This document shows positions 46,866 to 55,724 of a stretch of DNA of 64,000 bases, piece after piece. Numbering within the stretch: the stretch's first letter is position 1; every line of letters begins with the position of its first letter. The stretch is taken from positions 30,197 to 94,196 of the forward strand of contig NZ_JANQLX010000016.1 in NCBI RefSeq assembly GCF_028280385.1, given 5' to 3'. The translations under genes were made by a program, and so were the position numbers. The stretch comes from Allomuricauda sp. (GTDB lineage Bacteria; Bacteroidota; Bacteroidia; Flavobacteriales; Flavobacteriaceae). The notes beneath the pieces were generated by a model. That model saw nothing but the letters and a program-made list of their open reading frames with translations. It was not told the origin of the DNA and did not search any database.

Positions 46866-46943
46866 TCCATATACCGTCTAAATATTAGCTGAATCTGTTG
46901 TGTGCGAGTATTGGTTTTCTCATTTTTGCCTAAAATTTGATTC

Positions 46944-48134
46944 ATGCCAAGTATTTCTGAAAAGGGAGGTAAAATGCCGGCCTCTCCCATTCGTAAACTT
47001 GTACCGTATGCGGAGGCCGCTAAAAAGAGGGGTATCCATGTTATTCATTTGAACATAGGGCAACCGGATATCAAAACCCCAAAAATTGCCCTGGATGCTG
47101 TCCGTAATCATACTATTGAGGTGTTGGCCTACAGTATGACCGAAGGTTCTGAAGCCTATAGGGAGAAAATTGCGGCTTATTATGCCAAAAATGATATTTC
47201 CGTAAAAGCTGACAATATCATTGTTACCACTGGCGGTTCTGAGGCGTTGGCATTTGTTATGGGTACCATTATGGATGCTGAGGATGAAATCATTATTCCA
47301 GAACCATTTTATGCCAATTATAATGGATTTGCGACGGCCTCAGGGGTTAATGTCGTTCCTATTGTATCCAGTATTGACAGCAATTTTGCCTTGCCGCCGA
47401 TAGCCGATTTTGAGAAATTGATCGGCCCTAAAACCAAAGCTATCCTTATCTGTAATCCCGGTAACCCAACGGGTTATTTATACAGCAAATCAGAAATACA
47501 GCAACTGGCCCAATTGGTCAAAAAGCACAATCTCTTTTTGGTGGCCGATGAGGTTTACCGCGAATTCGCCTACGATGGAAGGGAACATTACTCCATTCTT
47601 CAGGAACCAGGATTGGAGGAACATGCCATCATCGTGGACTCGGTTTCCAAGCGTTATAGTATGTGCGGTGCCCGAATTGGGTGCTTGGTCTCCAAAAACC
47701 GTGAAGTGGTGCAGACCGCAATGAAATTTGCCCAGGCCCGTTTGTCGCCCCCAACTTTTGCTCAAATTGCCAGCGAAGCCGCTTTGGATACCCCCAATTC
47801 CTATTTTGAAGCAGTAATTACGGAATATGTGGAACGTCGTAACATTTTGGTTTCCGAACTCCAGAAAATTGAAGGGGTGAAAGTAGCCGTACCACAAGGT
47901 GCATTTTACTGTGTGGTGGAGCTTCCCATTTCCAATTCGGATGATTTTGCGCAATGGTTACTTGAAAAATTTGAAATGGAAGGCGCAACCGTTATGGTGG
48001 CACCGGCTGCCGGTTTTTATGCCACAAAAGGATTGGGCATGAACCAAATACGAATAGCTTATGTCCTGGAAAAAGAAGAATTGCTCAAAGCGGTACGCAT
48101 TTTAGGGTTCGCTTTACAGGAATATAAAAAGTGA
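46944..48134 (+). CDS. PLP-dependent class I aminotransferase
   Basis: A 396-aa fold-type I aminotransferase, AspC/AlaA-like. LNIGQPDIKTP, the PLP-phosphate region TTGGSEALAF, CNPGNPTGYLYS, the Asp-x-x-Tyr in VADEVYREF, the PLP Lys in SVSKRYSMCGARIG, and the C-terminal Arg in NQIRIAYVL. Substrate cannot be fixed; aspartate or a branched-chain/aromatic acid is likely. It overlaps murB by GTGA. Confidence 0.9.
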   Translation: MPSISEKGGKMPASPIRKLVPYAEAAKKRGIHVIHLNIGQPDIKTPKIALDAVRNHTIEVLAYSMTEGSEAYREKIAAYYAKNDISVKADNIIVTTGGSEALAFVMGTIMDAEDEIIIPEPFYANYNGFATASGVNVVPIVSSIDSNFALPPIADFEKLIGPKTKAILICNPGNPTGYLYSKSEIQQLAQLVKKHNLFLVADEVYREFAYDGREHYSILQEPGLEEHAIIVDSVSKRYSMCGARIGCLVSKNREVVQTAMKFAQARLSPPTFAQIASEAALDTPNSYFEAVITEYVERRNILVSELQKIEGVKVAVPQGAFYCVVELPISNSDDFAQWLLEKFEMEGATVMVAPAAGFYATKGLGMNQIRIAYVLEKEELLKAVRILGFALQEYKK

Positions 48135-49147
48135 ACATAAAAGAAAACATATCCTTAAAGAACTACAATACCTTTGGTATTGATGCCATGGCCCGTTCAT
48201 TTGTTGAAATAAACGGACTTGCACAATTGCAACGGGTTTTGGAGTTGAAGGCCTACCCCCATAAATTCATTTTGAGTGGGGGAAGCAATATTCTGCTTAC
48301 CCAAGATGTGGACGCCCTTGTGATGCATATCAACCTGAAAGGGATAACCGTCCTGGAAGAAAATGAAAATGAGGTCCAGGTTAAGGTCATGGCCGGGGAA
48401 AATTGGCACCAGTTGGTCCTTTGGAGCTTGGAGCAAGGGTACGGCGGACTGGAAAATCTTTCCCTAATCCCTGGAAATGTAGGTACGGCACCGATGCAGA
48501 ATATTGGCGCCTATGGTGTAGAGCTCAAAGATGTTTTTGTGAATTGTACCGCCATGGATATTGAGAGTCTGGAATTGGAGGCATTTGATTTGGAGCGATG
48601 TGCATTCGGCTACAGGGATTCTTTCTTTAAAAATGAAGGGAAAGGAAAATATATCATCACTTCCGTAGTGCTCAAACTGACCAAGAAAGACCATCAGCTC
48701 AATACCGGGTATGGGGCCATTGAAGATGAACTTCAGGCGCAGGGCGTGGTATACCCTACCATCCATGATGTGTCCAAGGCTGTCATTGCCATTAGACGGC
48801 GGAAATTACCCGACCCCACGGAAATTGGAAATAGTGGTAGTTTTTTTAAGAATCCGGTAGTCTCGAAGAAAACATTTGAAAAATTTAGAAAAAACCATCC
48901 GGAAGCTCCTTTTTATGAAGTCGGGGAAAACCTCTATAAAATTCCGGCCGGTTGGCTTATAGAGCAATGTGGTTTTAAAGGAAAACGATTCGGGGATGCG
49001 GGAGTGCACGAAAACCAGGCCCTGGTATTGGTCAATCATGGAAATGCCACCGGAAAGGAAATCATGGAATTGGCAGAAAAAATCCAATCAGAGGTTTCCA
49101 AAAGGTTTAAGATCACTATTTCCCCGGAAGTAAACATCATAAAATAA
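48131..49147 (+). CDS. murB: UDP-N-acetylenolpyruvoylglucosamine reductase
   Basis: FAD-dependent NADPH enzyme of peptidoglycan precursor synthesis. The 338-aa type I form starts with GTG at 48131, sharing GTGA with the aminotransferase stop. N-terminal SLKNYNTFGI, the FAD segment FILSGGSNILL, GYGGLENLSLIPGNVGTAPMQNIGAYGVE, the catalytic Ser in NSGSFFKNP and a C-terminal Glu in HENQALVLVN are present. Stop at 49145-49147 lies in the stem of a downstream hairpin. Confidence 0.96.
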   Translation: MNIKENISLKNYNTFGIDAMARSFVEINGLAQLQRVLELKAYPHKFILSGGSNILLTQDVDALVMHINLKGITVLEENENEVQVKVMAGENWHQLVLWSLEQGYGGLENLSLIPGNVGTAPMQNIGAYGVELKDVFVNCTAMDIESLELEAFDLERCAFGYRDSFFKNEGKGKYIITSVVLKLTKKDHQLNTGYGAIEDELQAQGVVYPTIHDVSKAVIAIRRRKLPDPTEIGNSGSFFKNPVVSKKTFEKFRKNHPEAPFYEVGENLYKIPAGWLIEQCGFKGKRFGDAGVHENQALVLVNHGNATGKEIMELAEKIQSEVSKRFKITISPEVNIIK

Positions 49148-49177
49148 CCCCTGCATTGTGTCAATAACAGGGGTTAT
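49144..49177 (+). terminator. hairpin after murB
   Basis: A 10-bp stem ATAACCCCTG / CAGGGGTTAT with a 14-nt loop includes the last two bases of the murB stop codon. No strong T-run follows, so the terminator call is moderate. Confidence 0.45.
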
Positions 49178-49340
49178 ACCAAACCAAACTAACCAAATTG
49201 TCACTTCCTTCGGAAGTATATGCTTTTATCTTTTTATTTTAACGCCTTCGAATAATCGATTTTCTAACTTAGCGTTACGGTATATACGAGATAAATTTTA
49301 TTTTAGATTTTTACCTCCAAGAATTTTACCAGCCCCTTAA

Positions 49341-49907
49341 ATGAGTACACTGATTGAAAGACATATAGTTTCCTTACTGGCAGAGAAGGATGATAAGGCC
49401 ATTTCGCTTTTGTACGATAATTACGGGGATACCTTGTACGGGGTGGCCTATAAAGTGGTAAAGGATGAGGATTTGGCCCAGGATATACTGCAGGAAAGCT
49501 TTATCAAAATCTGGAAAAAAGCGGATACTTACGATGCTTCCAAGGCCAAGTTGTTCACTTGGTTGTTCAGGATTACCAGAAACACGGCCATTGATAAATT
49601 AAGAAGTATCAACAATAAGTCCGACAAAGAAGTCCAAATTGATGTTTCAGACGTATATAACCTAGGAGTCAGTGGCATTAGGCCCGAATTTATGGACGTC
49701 CAAGAAAACTTGGACAAGATTGAGCCCAAATATAGAATAGTGCTGGAAGCCCTGTTTTTTGAGGGCATGACCCAGCAAGAGGCCAGTGAAGAACTGGATA
49801 TACCTTTGGGAACCATTAAGTCCAGATTAAAGATTGGACTAAGGGAATTGGGCAAGATTTACGGGACCTCCATGGCGCTGCTTCTACTGATAAATTTTTG
49901 GTTATGA
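49341..49907 (+). CDS. ECF-type sigma factor, paired with an anti-sigma factor
   Basis: A 188-aa sigma-70 family factor. Region 2 (DNYGDTLYGVAYKVVKDEDLAQDILQ, TWLFRITRNTAIDKLR) and region 4 (MTQQEASEELDIPLGTIKSRLKIGL) are clear. It ends in an ATGA overlap with an RskA-like anti-sigma gene, which presumably holds it at the membrane. No FecR-type gene is adjacent, so it is not an iron-siderophore system of the FecI/FecR kind. Confidence 0.92.
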   Translation: MSTLIERHIVSLLAEKDDKAISLLYDNYGDTLYGVAYKVVKDEDLAQDILQESFIKIWKKADTYDASKAKLFTWLFRITRNTAIDKLRSINNKSDKEVQIDVSDVYNLGVSGIRPEFMDVQENLDKIEPKYRIVLEALFFEGMTQQEASEELDIPLGTIKSRLKIGLRELGKIYGTSMALLLLINFWL

Positions 49908-50662
49908 AAGAAAAAGTACAACGTTTTCTAGATTCTGATATACTTGAAAAGTATCTGTTGGGGGAAACTTCCAAGGAAGAGACCCTGCAAGCAGAACGGT
50001 ATATTACCATGTATCCCGAGGTTAGGGATACTTATAACATCCTGCAGGACAATTTGGAGGCGTTTGCCAAAATGTACGCCAGAAAAACCCCTGAAGGACT
50101 TAAGGAAATCATTTTGCACAGTGCAAAAAGGGAAAAAGCTTCCAATAGAAGGGTGTTCCGATATGGCATTGCTGCCAGCGTGGCCATCCTGATCTTGGCC
50201 GGGGCTTCCTTCTTCTTCTGGAACCAGAACCAAAACCTTCAGATGGAAAATAGCATGGTAACCAACCAGATCAAATATCTGGAGGAAAACATGAAAAACC
50301 AGTTGGAGGACGTTCGGAACCAGTTTATCGTGCTCAACAACCCCGCTACCAAGAAATATGCACTTAGAGGGCAAAAAGAGGGTAAAGAGCTAAAGGCGGT
50401 TGCTTATATCAATCCGGTTAAGAAACTGTCCTATATCAATGTGAGCAATGTTCCGGAACTTCCAGAGAACAAATGTTTCCAGATGTGGGCAGAGGTAAAC
50501 GGAGAATTGGTCAATCTAGGTGTCATCAAGGAATTTGAGGACAAGGACAAGCTTTTGGCCCTTCCCTATGCCGACAATGCCATTGGATACATCACGGTGG
50601 AACCAAAAGGTGGAAATACATCGCCCACGGTAAAAAACATTGTGGCCAATATCACCTATTAA
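49904..50662 (+). CDS. membrane anti-sigma factor (RskA-like C-terminal domain)
   Basis: 252 aa from ATG 49904 (ATGA overlap with the sigma gene). The N-terminal 75 residues are cytosolic and should bind the sigma factor, but the HxxxCxxC zinc anti-sigma motif is absent. One TM helix (about 84-104: IAASVAILILAGASFFFW) leads to a coiled coil and an RskA domain (about 145-250) with YINPVKKLSYINVSNVPELPENKCFQMW and TSPTVKNIVANITY. Control is expected through proteolysis of the anti-sigma factor, as in RskA (inference). Confidence 0.88.
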   Translation: MKEKVQRFLDSDILEKYLLGETSKEETLQAERYITMYPEVRDTYNILQDNLEAFAKMYARKTPEGLKEIILHSAKREKASNRRVFRYGIAASVAILILAGASFFFWNQNQNLQMENSMVTNQIKYLEENMKNQLEDVRNQFIVLNNPATKKYALRGQKEGKELKAVAYINPVKKLSYINVSNVPELPENKCFQMWAEVNGELVNLGVIKEFEDKDKLLALPYADNAIGYITVEPKGGNTSPTVKNIVANITY

Positions 50663-50710
50663 ATTCGTTTTAAAATAAGGTAAAATCAGTGCTCTTATAA
50701 GGGTATTTTG

Positions 50711-50718
50711 TACCTTTG
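50711..50718 (+). promoter_or_regulatory. predicted -7 promoter element for the small Cys protein
   Basis: TACCTTTG is a full match to TAnnTTTG, 15 nt before the ATG at 50734. No -33 TTG is seen at normal spacing. It supports the ATG at 50734 over the TTG at 50716, which lies within the element. Confidence 0.45.
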
Positions 50719-50733
50719 CACAAAAGTTGGAGT

Positions 50734-50943
50734 ATGAAGTTAGCACTGCTGACCATTGGCCTGCTGGCACTTGCATTTGCCGGTATCGCGGTTAAGATAT
50801 GGTCCAAGAAAGACGGAAAGTTCGCAGGCACCTGTGCAAGCCAAAATCCCTATTTGAACAACGATGGTGAAGCCTGTGGATTTTGTGGTAAACTTCCCAC
50901 TGAACAGGAATGCAAAAAAGATGCTGTTACCGGACTCCAATAA
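50734..50943 (+). CDS. small membrane protein with four Cys residues
   Basis: 69 aa from ATG 50734. A TM or signal-anchor helix at about 2-21 is followed by a short exported tail with C34, C48, C51 and C60 (C-x13-C-x2-C-x8-C). The pattern suggests two disulfides or a bound metal. I know of similar flavobacterial proteins annotated only as membrane or secreted protein. It is the only gene between the anti-sigma gene and the next sigma factor, with its own promoter. Confidence 0.75.
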   Translation: MKLALLTIGLLALAFAGIAVKIWSKKDGKFAGTCASQNPYLNNDGEACGFCGKLPTEQECKKDAVTGLQ

Positions 50944-50974
50944 TTAGAATACCCACCCGATAAATCTCGGATTT

Positions 50975-51535
50975 TTGAATAAAACGGAGCAATCCATCCT
51001 GGAAAACATCCAAAAAGCCAAAGATGGCAATCAAATTGCCTTCAGCATTCTTCTGGATACCTTTTGGAACGAAGTCTATGCATTCCAATTAAAAAGGACC
51101 AAAAACGAGAACGATGCCGAGGACATTACCATTCGTACCTTCTCCAAAGCCTTTGATAAAATTGCTTCCTACGATGAATCCTATGAATTCAAGACCTGGC
51201 TCATCACCATCTCCAAAAATCTACATGTAGACCTTATCCGCAAGCGAAAAAGAAGTCTTCTTGATGAATTGGACCACCATGGCGATGAAGTCAAACGGGT
51301 GCTTGATGAGACACCCTCTGCAGAAGACCAGTTGATCACCGAACAAAATTTGGCCAATTTATTGCGTGACATCAAAAAACTGAAGCCCCACTACCAAGAA
51401 GTCATCAACCTGAGATACTTCAATGAGCTTAGTTATGCGGAAATCGCCAAAAAACTGAATGAGCCCGTAAACAACATCAAAGTAAAACTACTGCGGGCCA
51501 AAAAACTTTTGGCAGAAATCATACAAAAGCACTAG
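50975..51535 (+). CDS. ECF-type sigma factor without visible anti-sigma partner
   Basis: A 186-aa sigma-70 family factor with region 2 (ENDAEDITIRTFSKAF, FKTWLITISKNLHVDLIRKRKR) and region 4 (HYQEVINLRYFNELSYAEIAKKL). The best start is TTG at 50975, since no in-frame ATG lies before the conserved part. No anti-sigma gene is adjacent. The next gene, lipA, has its own promoter with a -33 element (51549-51577), so the factor is not part of a lipoate operon. Confidence 0.9.
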   Translation: MNKTEQSILENIQKAKDGNQIAFSILLDTFWNEVYAFQLKRTKNENDAEDITIRTFSKAFDKIASYDESYEFKTWLITISKNLHVDLIRKRKRSLLDELDHHGDEVKRVLDETPSAEDQLITEQNLANLLRDIKKLKPHYQEVINLRYFNELSYAEIAKKLNEPVNNIKVKLLRAKKLLAEIIQKH

Positions 51536-51548
51536 CCTAAATCAGCGC

Positions 51549-51577
51549 ATTGTTTAGTGCGTTGTTTCGTATCTTTG
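51549..51577 (+). promoter_or_regulatory. lipA promoter, -33 and -7 elements
   Basis: ATTG at 51549-51552 (-33), a 17-bp spacer, and TATCTTTG at 51570-51577 (-7) match the Bacteroidota promoter in both sequence and spacing. The start site would be near 51584, about 11 nt before the lipA ATG at 51595. This is the clearest promoter in the window and excludes the upstream frame start at 51550. Confidence 0.7.
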
Positions 51578-51594
51578 TACTTCAAATTTCTCGT

Positions 51595-52470
51595 ATGAGC
51601 ATAGTCACTGAAGAAAACGTTCTTCCGCCAAAGGGAAAACCCAAATGGCTAAGGGTAAAGCTGCCTACCGGTAAGAAATACACACAGTTGCGCGGTCTGG
51701 TGGATAAATATGACCTGCACACCATTTGTACTTCCGGTAGTTGTCCCAATATGGGCGAATGCTGGGGTGAAGGCACGGCTACTTTTATGATTTTGGGAAA
51801 TATTTGCACCCGTTCCTGTGGTTTTTGCGGGGTGAAGACCGGAAGACCCGAAAGTGTGGATTGGGCAGAACCGGAAAAAGTGGCTCGTTCCATCAAGATC
51901 ATGGGCATAAAACATGCAGTGGTCACTTCGGTAGACCGTGATGACCTCAAAGACATGGGATCCATAATATGGGCAGAAACGGTAAAGGCCATCCGAAGAA
52001 TGAACCCGGAAACCACTTTGGAAACCTTAATTCCTGATTTTCAAGGGGTGGAAACCCACTTGGACCGCATTTTGGAGGCGGCTCCGGAAGTCATTTCCCA
52101 TAATATGGAAACCGTAAAACGCCTTACAAGGGAGGTGCGTATCCAGGCCAAATATGAAAGAAGTCTTGCTGTTTTGGATTACCTAAAGAAAAATGGCGCC
52201 CATAGGACCAAATCCGGAATCATGCTTGGGCTGGGGGAACTGGAGGAAGAAGTGATCCAGACCATGGAAGACCTTAGAAACGCAGATGTGGACGTGGTTA
52301 CCATTGGTCAATACCTTCAACCTTCCAAAAAACACTTGCCCGTAAAAGAGTTCATTTTACCAGAACAATTCAAAAAATATGAGGAAATCGGTTTGGCAAT
52401 GGGTTTCCGGCATGTGGAAAGTGGAGCCTTGGTAAGATCTTCCTACAAGGCCCACAAGCATATTCAATAA
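51595..52470 (+). CDS. lipA: lipoyl synthase
   Basis: A radical SAM enzyme that inserts two sulfurs into octanoyl groups on lipoyl domains. It is 291 aa from ATG 51595. The auxiliary cluster cysteines are C45, C50 and C56 ([12 protein letters not shown]), and the radical SAM cluster C71, C75, C78 (CTRSCGFC). SHNMETV and [12 protein letters not shown] follow. The matching octanoyltransferase lipB is not in the window. Confidence 0.97.
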   Translation: MSIVTEENVLPPKGKPKWLRVKLPTGKKYTQLRGLVDKYDLHTICTSGSCPNMGECWGEGTATFMILGNICTRSCGFCGVKTGRPESVDWAEPEKVARSIKIMGIKHAVVTSVDRDDLKDMGSIIWAETVKAIRRMNPETTLETLIPDFQGVETHLDRILEAAPEVISHNMETVKRLTREVRIQAKYERSLAVLDYLKKNGAHRTKSGIMLGLGELEEEVIQTMEDLRNADVDVVTIGQYLQPSKKHLPVKEFILPEQFKKYEEIGLAMGFRHVESGALVRSSYKAHKHIQ

Positions 52471-52494
52471 TCCCAATTCCGTATTCACTAGCTC

Positions 52495-53505
52495 ATGGGA
52501 ACCATCAATATTGGAATTAATGGCTTTGGTCGTATAGGTAGAACACTTTTTAGACTGCTGCAAGACCACCCCAACATAAGGGTAGTGGCCATCAACGACC
52601 TTGCAGATGCCAAAACCTTGGCGCATCTATTAAAATACGACAGTATTCATGGTGCTTTGAAAAACACCGTTGGCCATACCGGAAACACCATTACTGTTGA
52701 AGCGCAAAGCATTAAGGTTTTGAACCATGACCATCCTTCCAAAATAGACTGGGGAGCACATAAGGTGGATGTGGTTGTGGAAGCTTCCGGAAAGTTCAAA
52801 ACCCGTACCGATCTTGAACACCATCTTAAAAATGGGGCAAAAAAGGTGATTTTGTCCGTGCCACCGGTTGATGAATCCATTAAAATGGTGGTTTTGGGGG
52901 TCAATGAGGATGTGCTCAAAGAAACCGATGATATCGTTTCCAATGCGTCCTGCACCACCAATAACGCTGCTCCCATGATCAAGGTGGTTAATGAACTGTG
53001 TGGTATTGAGCAGGCCTACATCACCACCATTCATTCCTATACCACAGACCAAAGTTTGCACGACCAACCGCACCGTGATCTTCGACGATCAAGGGCCGCT
53101 GGGCAGTCCATAATTCCAACTACAACGGGAGCCGCTAAGGCATTAACGCGCATTTTTCCCGATTTGTCCAATGTAATAGGGGGCTGCGGCATCCGCGTTC
53201 CAGTTCCAAATGGCTCGTTGACGGATATTACTTTCAATGTAAAAAGGGATACCTCGATTGAAGAAATAAACAGTACTTTTAAGCATTATGCCGATAACGA
53301 ACTCAAAAACGTACTGCATTTCACCGAAGACCCCATTGTTTCCATCGATATAAACAATAGTTGTTACTCTTGTACGTTTGATTCTTTGATGACCTCCGTT
53401 ATTGGAAAAATGGTGAAAATCATCGGATGGTATGACAATGAAACTGGGTATTGCTCCAGAATTATTGATTTAATAGCTTTGTTTATAAAGAAAAACTACG
53501 TTTGA
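52495..53505 (+). CDS. gapA: glyceraldehyde-3-phosphate dehydrogenase, type I
   Basis: Central glycolytic enzyme: GAP plus NAD and phosphate gives 1,3-bisphosphoglycerate. It is 336 aa. The Rossmann start is INGFGRIGRTLFR, the catalytic C153 is in SNASCTTNNAAP, and the second phosphate site reads HRDLRRSRAAGQSI. Asp35 after the second strand (NDLAD) suits NAD rather than NADP. It follows lipA by 24 nt. The TGA stop overlaps the TTG start of the next gene. Confidence 0.96.
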   Translation: MGTINIGINGFGRIGRTLFRLLQDHPNIRVVAINDLADAKTLAHLLKYDSIHGALKNTVGHTGNTITVEAQSIKVLNHDHPSKIDWGAHKVDVVVEASGKFKTRTDLEHHLKNGAKKVILSVPPVDESIKMVVLGVNEDVLKETDDIVSNASCTTNNAAPMIKVVNELCGIEQAYITTIHSYTTDQSLHDQPHRDLRRSRAAGQSIIPTTTGAAKALTRIFPDLSNVIGGCGIRVPVPNGSLTDITFNVKRDTSIEEINSTFKHYADNELKNVLHFTEDPIVSIDINNSCYSCTFDSLMTSVIGKMVKIIGWYDNETGYCSRIIDLIALFIKKNYV

Positions 53506-55724
53506 TCTCGAATCTGATATACCAACATCTTGGCGTTGCAAGATGCATAGCCTTGTGCATTTACCTTTGCACCCAGATTGCATTTGGTCAAACCGATATA
53601 AGCTCCACGGCCAAAGTTCAGGCCATTTTTGACGAATTTACTGTTTACAGGCACCAAAATAAGATTGACAAGGCCTTGGAAACATTGGACCAGGCCGCCA
53701 AGATTGCCGAGAACAATGAGGATGCCAAATTGCTATTGGACACCTACCACCAGTATGCCCGTTTGTTCCTTGATGAAGGCGATAGGGAAACCACCATTTT
53801 TTATTGGGATCGTGCCAGTATTCTGCTTAAAGACCTCTCCTACTCCTACGGGCAGGCGTTCCATAACTATCTGGATGCAGCATTGCGATATGATGAGGGA
53901 AACAACTTCCAATCCCTAAAACTATTGGAAGAATCCAGAAAATTGAGCAACAATCGTAATCTGGGCAACAATATTCTATTGTTGGAAGCTTATATCTTCA
54001 CCAATATTGAAAAATTTGATGACGCCATTACCAATCTGAACGCCCTATTGGTGAACTCGGATGATAAAGAGCGGGCGTATTTGGCCACCAAGGCCAATTT
54101 GCAACTCGCCAAAATTGGAATTGAACTCAATGATCTGGAAGAAGGCATCATCCATTCACAAGCAGCGCTGGAGCTGGCCAAAAAGCATGGTTTTTTTAAA
54201 GAAGTCAAAATCGCCAACCAAAGCCTGTCCAATATTTATGAAAGAACAGGGGATTTTGGTCAGGCCCTAAACTACACGAAAGCGCTTGAAACCATCAAGG
54301 ATTCCATCTTTAATATTGAAAAATCCCAACTGGAGACCAAGACTGCGGACAAAATCAGGTTTGAGCACCAAATGAATGAAATCAATAAGCTCACGGCCAA
54401 AAATGAAGAATTGAGCGAGTCCAAGAACCGTTCTGAAATCACCGCGATCTTGACATCGGCATTCTTAACGATAATTTCCCTCTTGGCGGTTTCCCTCTTC
54501 CGAAACAACCAGATCAAGTTAAAGACCAATGATCTTTTGTATACAAAAAACAAAGAGTTGGAGCTGGCAAGGGATTCGGCGGTATCGGCCATGGAAGCCA
54601 AAACCAATTTCCTGTCTACCGTGACACACGAACTCAGGACCCCACTCTACGCCGTTACGGGACTCACCCACCTACTTTTGGAGGAAAATCCTGCTGAGCA
54701 TCAGAAAGAACATTTAAAATCCCTGAAGTTTTCGGGGGATTACCTGTTGAACTTTATCAACGACATTCTTCAAATCAATAAAATTGATGCGGACAAACTG
54801 GAACCGTTAAATATCGAGTTCAAACTGCAAAAGGTTTTGGCCGATGTTGTGGATTCCCTACAACAAAATGCCAACGAACAGAATACCAACTTGATTTTGG
54901 ATTACGATCCCAATATTCCACAGCAACTCTTGGGTGACCCAATTAAAATTTCCCAGATTTTCATGAATTTGGTGGGCAATGCACTGAAATTTACCAAAGG
55001 TGGAAAAGTAGAGGTAATTGCCAAAATGTTGCGCAAGGAAACCGAGGAGGTCAAACTCTATTTTGAGGTCAAGGATAATGGTATTGGTATTTCGGAAGAC
55101 CAACAGAAGAACATATTTGACAGTTTTGAGCAGGGCTCTATCCAGATCAATAGAGAATATGGCGGTACCGGACTTGGACTTACCATTGTAAAGAGTTTAT
55201 TGGGCTTGTTTGGCAGTAAGATCCATTTGGAAAGTGAATTGGGTGAAGGAAGTTCATTTTTCTTTGAATTGGACCTGAAATGCGATAACAGCGCCCTAGA
55301 AGATGTTGCTTTTGAGCTGAATCCCGAGGAATTCGACTTTAAGGGACTGCATCTGTTGATTGTTGAAGACAACAAGATCAATCAGGTCATCACCAAAAAG
55401 ATGCTGACCAAAAAAGAGATTACCTGCGATATTGCCAACAACGGGAACGAGGCCATCGATTTGGCCAAGGCCAACACCTATGATGCTATTTTGATGGATA
55501 TCCACATGCCTGGTATCAGTGGGGAGGAAGCCACTCGCCAAATCCGGAAGTTTGATCAGGAAATCCCCATTATAGCACTTACTGCCATTTCCCTGGATGA
55601 TAGTTTGGACAGTTTTTACGAAGCCGGTTGTAATGATGTGGTGACCAAACCGTTTAAACCGGAAGTCTTCTATCAGAAAATTGGGGAAAACATTTTTAGG
55701 AACAAGATGGAGGGACTGGTTTAA
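53502..55724 (+). CDS. TPR-containing hybrid sensor histidine kinase
   Basis: A 740-aa protein. A signal peptide (1-29, ending IAFGQ-T) is followed by TPR-like repeats to about 290 (periplasmic), one TM helix at about 308-328, a coiled coil, HisKA with the phospho-acceptor His in FLSTVTHELRTPLY, an ATPase domain (VGNALKFTKGG, DNGIGISEDQ, GGTGLGLTI), and a C-terminal receiver with the phospho-Asp in AILMDIHMPGISG and VVTKPF. The start is TTG at 53502, overlapping the gapA stop, and begins directly with the signal peptide. Its TAA stop shares TTAA with the convergent lpxK. Confidence 0.92.
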   Translation: MISNLIYQHLGVARCIALCIYLCTQIAFGQTDISSTAKVQAIFDEFTVYRHQNKIDKALETLDQAAKIAENNEDAKLLLDTYHQYARLFLDEGDRETTIFYWDRASILLKDLSYSYGQAFHNYLDAALRYDEGNNFQSLKLLEESRKLSNNRNLGNNILLLEAYIFTNIEKFDDAITNLNALLVNSDDKERAYLATKANLQLAKIGIELNDLEEGIIHSQAALELAKKHGFFKEVKIANQSLSNIYERTGDFGQALNYTKALETIKDSIFNIEKSQLETKTADKIRFEHQMNEINKLTAKNEELSESKNRSEITAILTSAFLTIISLLAVSLFRNNQIKLKTNDLLYTKNKELELARDSAVSAMEAKTNFLSTVTHELRTPLYAVTGLTHLLLEENPAEHQKEHLKSLKFSGDYLLNFINDILQINKIDADKLEPLNIEFKLQKVLADVVDSLQQNANEQNTNLILDYDPNIPQQLLGDPIKISQIFMNLVGNALKFTKGGKVEVIAKMLRKETEEVKLYFEVKDNGIGISEDQQKNIFDSFEQGSIQINREYGGTGLGLTIVKSLLGLFGSKIHLESELGEGSSFFFELDLKCDNSALEDVAFELNPEEFDFKGLHLLIVEDNKINQVITKKMLTKKEITCDIANNGNEAIDLAKANTYDAILMDIHMPGISGEEATRQIRKFDQEIPIIALTAISLDDSLDSFYEAGCNDVVTKPFKPEVFYQKIGENIFRNKMEGLV

